Source of the DNA: an uncultured bacterium
Lineage (GTDB): Bacteria > Verrucomicrobiota > Kiritimatiellia > PWTM01
Assembly (NCBI GenBank): GCA_938010045.1
Contig: CALLFZ010000001.1
Span: forward strand, 62,001 to 126,000
Reading direction: 5' to 3'
DNA: 64,000 nt
Under the pieces are notes generated by a model. The model was not told the origin of the DNA and ran no database searches. It was given only the letters and a program-made list of their open reading frames with translations. Below, piece after piece: positions 61,516-64,000 of the stretch (positions are counted from its first letter, which is position 1; each line of letters begins with the position of its first letter). The translations under genes were made by a program, and so were the position numbers.

Positions 61516-62365
61516 CGAGTTGCGATGCGTGAGGGTCGTCCTGCGTTCGGCTCCTCCGTCGTGTCTAAGAGATTGAGGCGAACCAACATCACGAAACCGA
61601 AGAAATCGGTTGATCATCACGCGACGTCGCCTTCGCGTTGCGCGGGTCCCTTGAGCCGTTCTTCCGTTCTGGGTCCCTTCGGTGGACGCCGGTGCGTGAC
61701 TGGATCGCCATGGGCGCTCGTAAGGTCCAAATCGAAGATCTATGGACCCAGCTCAGTCTCGCGGACCCGACGCTCATTGCACGAAAGCTGGGCGCCGCAC
61801 CTTTGGGGAGTACACGCTCGCGCGCTGGAGTGCCACCTTGCGGCTGATCACGCCGCCAACCTCGGGCGTCAGTTTGTGTCCGACGGCCAGCGCCGCGTAC
61901 GGACGAACGGGAAGCGCTCAAAGTCTGCGAACACATCTGTGGGCGTCGGTTGGAATCACGGCAGCCCTGGTGATACCGGCTTGCGTGCTGAGGTGGGCGG
62001 CCATCGCTTCCGCAACACGGCGTCGTTTCCACACGTATGTGCCGGGCATCGAGACGGCCCGTGTCGCCTTCATCGGCGGTCTGGCCTGGAGTCATCAGGC
62101 GACCACGCTGATTCTCGATGTTGTGCGCAGACATGGCCCCTTGCGGATGGCGATCGCGGTCACGCTCAGATTCATGTGGGGTTGGGGAATATGGATGATT
62201 CGTCGTGGAGTGGGCATCGAGGAGGTCGCCCGGCTGCGCGCGGTGTGCATGTTTTTGCTCGGCAGGTATACCTTTTCACTCAGCCGTTCGATTACACGAT
62301 CTCGCGCCTGTAACCTTTTACAACGACAGTTCGCTGAATTGTTGTGACATAGCCTGCTATTAATT
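61516..62365. pseudogene. Probable decayed gene, possibly the end of a glycosyltransferase
   Basis: About 850 bases with no intact gene. A frame from 61742 to 62347 stays open for 201 codons and its second half looks protein-like, with ETARVAFIGGLAWSHQATT, VVRRHGPLRMAIAVTLRF and MWGWGIWMIRRG. That recalls the C-terminal part of family 2 glycosyltransferases. Upstream, WIAMGARKVQIEDLWTQL is readable in another frame, so a frameshift around 61.8 kb would be needed to join them. No start with a ribosome site is evident. It could also be pure chance in GC-rich DNA. Confidence 0.35.
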
Positions 62366-63808
62366 GTGAGTTCTCCTTCCCAAATCTTGTTTTATTCTCG
62401 CCCGCATGACATGCGGTTGCATGTTGCTCTGGCGCGCCGCATGTCGGCGAATTATCCTGGGGTACCGATTTTGTTTGTGTCGTTTTTCTGGCGGACAATC
62501 CGCTATCTCCGCGAGCTCGGACTTGACGCCGTGTATCTTCCGGAGCTGCTGAATCGCGCGCGGCCGGACGAGTGCTCCGATGCGTTGCTGCAAGCGGTTG
62601 AAGCGGAGGCGTTCGTGGGATCCGGCGGGGCGAATCTTCAGCTTATGCTCCAGGCAGAACGGTTTTTGCCAAAGGACGCCCAAGCGGCCAATCGGTTTCT
62701 ACGAACCCACGTGCTGGTTCTGAACAGTCTCGTCCGCCCGGGGACGTGGTCGGTTGGCTCAATGTATGACCACTTCGTGTATTGGCTTGCCGGCAGTCTG
62801 GCCAATGCGAGGGGCGGCCGACATTTTGCGATGGTCGGTGCCGCCGTTCCACCCGGCAGCACCATGATGTTGCGCACGCCGTGGGAGTTGTGGTACGCTC
62901 CCATCTCGGAAACCGAGGCGGCCCGTTTGTTGGAGGTGTCACGGGAATCATTGACGCGGCCACTGGATGAACGGATCTGCTACATGCGTCCGATGCCCCC
63001 GCGTCCGCCCCGTCCCCGGGGCTATTACCGCGATTTTATGTCCGATCTCCTCATGGACCGCCGCGCCCACTCGTATTTTGCCGTGCCCCCTTGGTTGCCC
63101 ATCCGCGGGAAGTTGGAAAAAGTCTGGCCGCGGGCGTTCACTTGGGCGGAGCCCACCTATGATGTGGCCGATGATGCCACGCTGGCGACGATCCGCGGTC
63201 CCTATGTGTATTTTCCCTTACATATGGAGCCCGAGGCAACGCTGCTGATGTATAGCCCTTGGTGCCGCGATCAAATCGAAGCTGCGCGTCTCGTCAGCCA
63301 GGCGCTACCCGCGGGATGGAAACTCCTCGTGAAGGAAAATCCCAAAATGCAGCGACGGCGACCTTTGGCGTACTACCGAACGTTGACGTCTTTGCCGAAT
63401 GTGATGCTTGTGCATCCCCACGTTTCCACGATCCGGCTGGCACAAAACGCTCAAGCGACCATTGCGATCGCAGGCAATGCGGCGTTGGAGGCGGTACTCC
63501 TGGGACGCCCCGGCATCTGCCTGGGCCGCCCACCGTTTCGCCGGCTGCTGACCGCGGCCGACTTTGCCGAAAGCCTCAAGTTGGCGGAGATGTTCCGGTG
63601 GTTGTCGACGTGCGAGTTTCCGAGCCCTAAGCTTTCGCTGTCGTCCTGGCATCTCTACGTTTCGGGATGCGTTTTGCAGCCGTTGCCGTACGTCAGCTTC
63701 GGAACCGACATTGGTTTCACGGATGAGGCGTCGCTTGTGGAGGCGATATGTGCGTTCATAAGAGTAGCGACCGTGCCAGAAGGGGTCAACCCTAAGGATT
63801 CGTCATGA
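62366..63808 (+). CDS. Capsule polysaccharide export/biosynthesis-like protein (KpsS/LipB-type GT-B fold)
   Basis: 480 residues from GTG 62366. The C-terminal half resembles the Capsule_synth family: YVYFPLHMEPEATLLMYSP, WKLLVKENPKM, VMLVHPHVSTIRLAQNA and TIAIAGNAALEAVLLGRPGI, the last being the usual donor-binding-type loop. The N-terminal half (ILFYSRPHDMRLHVALAR) is the acceptor-side Rossmann fold. Homologues transfer Kdo or other acidic sugars onto a lipid primer or process capsule; a nonulosonate transferase role would fit the neighbourhood but is inference. The stop overlaps the next ATG. Confidence 0.75.
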   Translation: MSSPSQILFYSRPHDMRLHVALARRMSANYPGVPILFVSFFWRTIRYLRELGLDAVYLPELLNRARPDECSDALLQAVEAEAFVGSGGANLQLMLQAERFLPKDAQAANRFLRTHVLVLNSLVRPGTWSVGSMYDHFVYWLAGSLANARGGRHFAMVGAAVPPGSTMMLRTPWELWYAPISETEAARLLEVSRESLTRPLDERICYMRPMPPRPPRPRGYYRDFMSDLLMDRRAHSYFAVPPWLPIRGKLEKVWPRAFTWAEPTYDVADDATLATIRGPYVYFPLHMEPEATLLMYSPWCRDQIEAARLVSQALPAGWKLLVKENPKMQRRRPLAYYRTLTSLPNVMLVHPHVSTIRLAQNAQATIAIAGNAALEAVLLGRPGICLGRPPFRRLLTAADFAESLKLAEMFRWLSTCEFPSPKLSLSSWHLYVSGCVLQPLPYVSFGTDIGFTDEASLVEAICAFIRVATVPEGVNPKDSS

Positions 63809-64000
63809 ACTGGATCAAACGAGTTGTGCGCAACGGGCTACGACGGGCATTCAACAGGGTTCTCGTACCCTGCATCCCCAGCCATTATTTCCCAGCACGG
63901 TTAGTCCGTTGTCTGGAATATCACCGCATTGACTGCGTTCTGGATGTTGGCGCGAGCACAGGGCAGTATGCGGCGACGCTCTTGGCGGAAGGCTATCGGG
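63805..64000 (+). CDS. FkbM-family methyltransferase, N-terminal part (cut by window edge)
   Basis: The first 65 codons are present. After a basic N-terminus (MNWIKRVVRNGLRRAFNR) comes the SAM-binding entry CVLDVGASTGQYAATLLAEGY, which matches the DVGAxxGxY opening of FkbM methyltransferases. These commonly O-methylate sugars in surface-glycan clusters. It overlaps the capsule-type gene by 4 bases. Product and specificity cannot be determined from this fragment. Confidence 0.78.
   Translation, partial: MNWIKRVVRNGLRRAFNRVLVPCIPSHYFPARLVRCLEYHRIDCVLDVGASTGQYAATLLAEGYR

Noticed and set aside
1-64000. CRISPR arrays, insertion sequences, integrases or prophage genes
   Set aside because: No regularly spaced repeats, transposase or integrase motifs or terminal inverted repeats were recognised by eye.

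Overview
The window is 64 kb of bacterial DNA, very GC-rich up to about 47 kb and visibly less so after that. Genes are packed tightly, many joined by 4-base ATGA, GTGA or TTGA overlaps. The likely host is a member of the PVC superphylum, perhaps a Kiritimatiellota- or Verrucomicrobiota-like anaerobe. The clues are a bifurcating-type [FeFe] hydrogenase with Rex, many secreted hydrolases, and a secreted protein with WYR/AGD helical repeats of a kind I associate with PVC genomes. This is an inference; there is no rRNA or ribosomal marker in the window.

Region by region. 0-3.2 kb: start of a leftward dihydrolipoamide dehydrogenase gene, then purM and purH. 3.2-8.3 kb: an MBOAT/AlgX-type polysaccharide O-acetylation pair, a putative lipoprotein and a secreted subtilase carrying an STN-like domain. 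8.35-18.2 kb: tRNA-Tyr, an M16C metalloprotease, a YejFEBA-type peptide importer and an MTA/SAH nucleosidase. 18.1-20.3 kb: leftward GH16 glycosidase and M14 carboxypeptidase. 20.5-29.3 kb: a translationally coupled CDP-6-deoxy-hexose cassette (rfbF, rfbG, epimerase, C-methyltransferase, 3,5-epimerase-like, M28-like protein, SDR) and a polytopic membrane protein. 29.4-37.8 kb: two divergent operons around a Rex operator. Leftward runs an electron-bifurcating [FeFe] hydrogenase operon (NuoE-like subunit, GHKL ATPase, ferredoxin, HydB, HydA). Rightward runs rex with DRTGG, CBS-GHKL, a second short DRTGG-like and PHP proteins. 37.8-45 kb: RidA, a TolB-like secreted protein, a second MBOAT/AlgX pair, a BrkB-cNMP-binding fusion and a secreted alpha-toroid protein. 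45.3-47.1 kb: a GbsR/MarR regulator with a perfect dyad at its start, and a sugar aminotransferase.

47.4-64 kb is a surface-glycan island. It holds an apparent pseudaminic-acid-type nonulosonate pathway with two gene fusions (cytidylyltransferase-aldo/keto reductase and PseG-GNAT), plus a formyltransferase and a PIG-L deacetylase that suggest an N-formylated product. These are followed by an asparagine-synthetase-like protein, a Wzx-type flippase, a capsule-export-like protein and the start of an FkbM methyltransferase. Two stretches in the island (59.1-60.05 kb and 61.5-62.37 kb) hold no intact gene and look decayed.

Together the window combines purine synthesis, hydrogen-linked redox balance with its own signalling set, peptide uptake, and a large investment in decorated surface polysaccharides.
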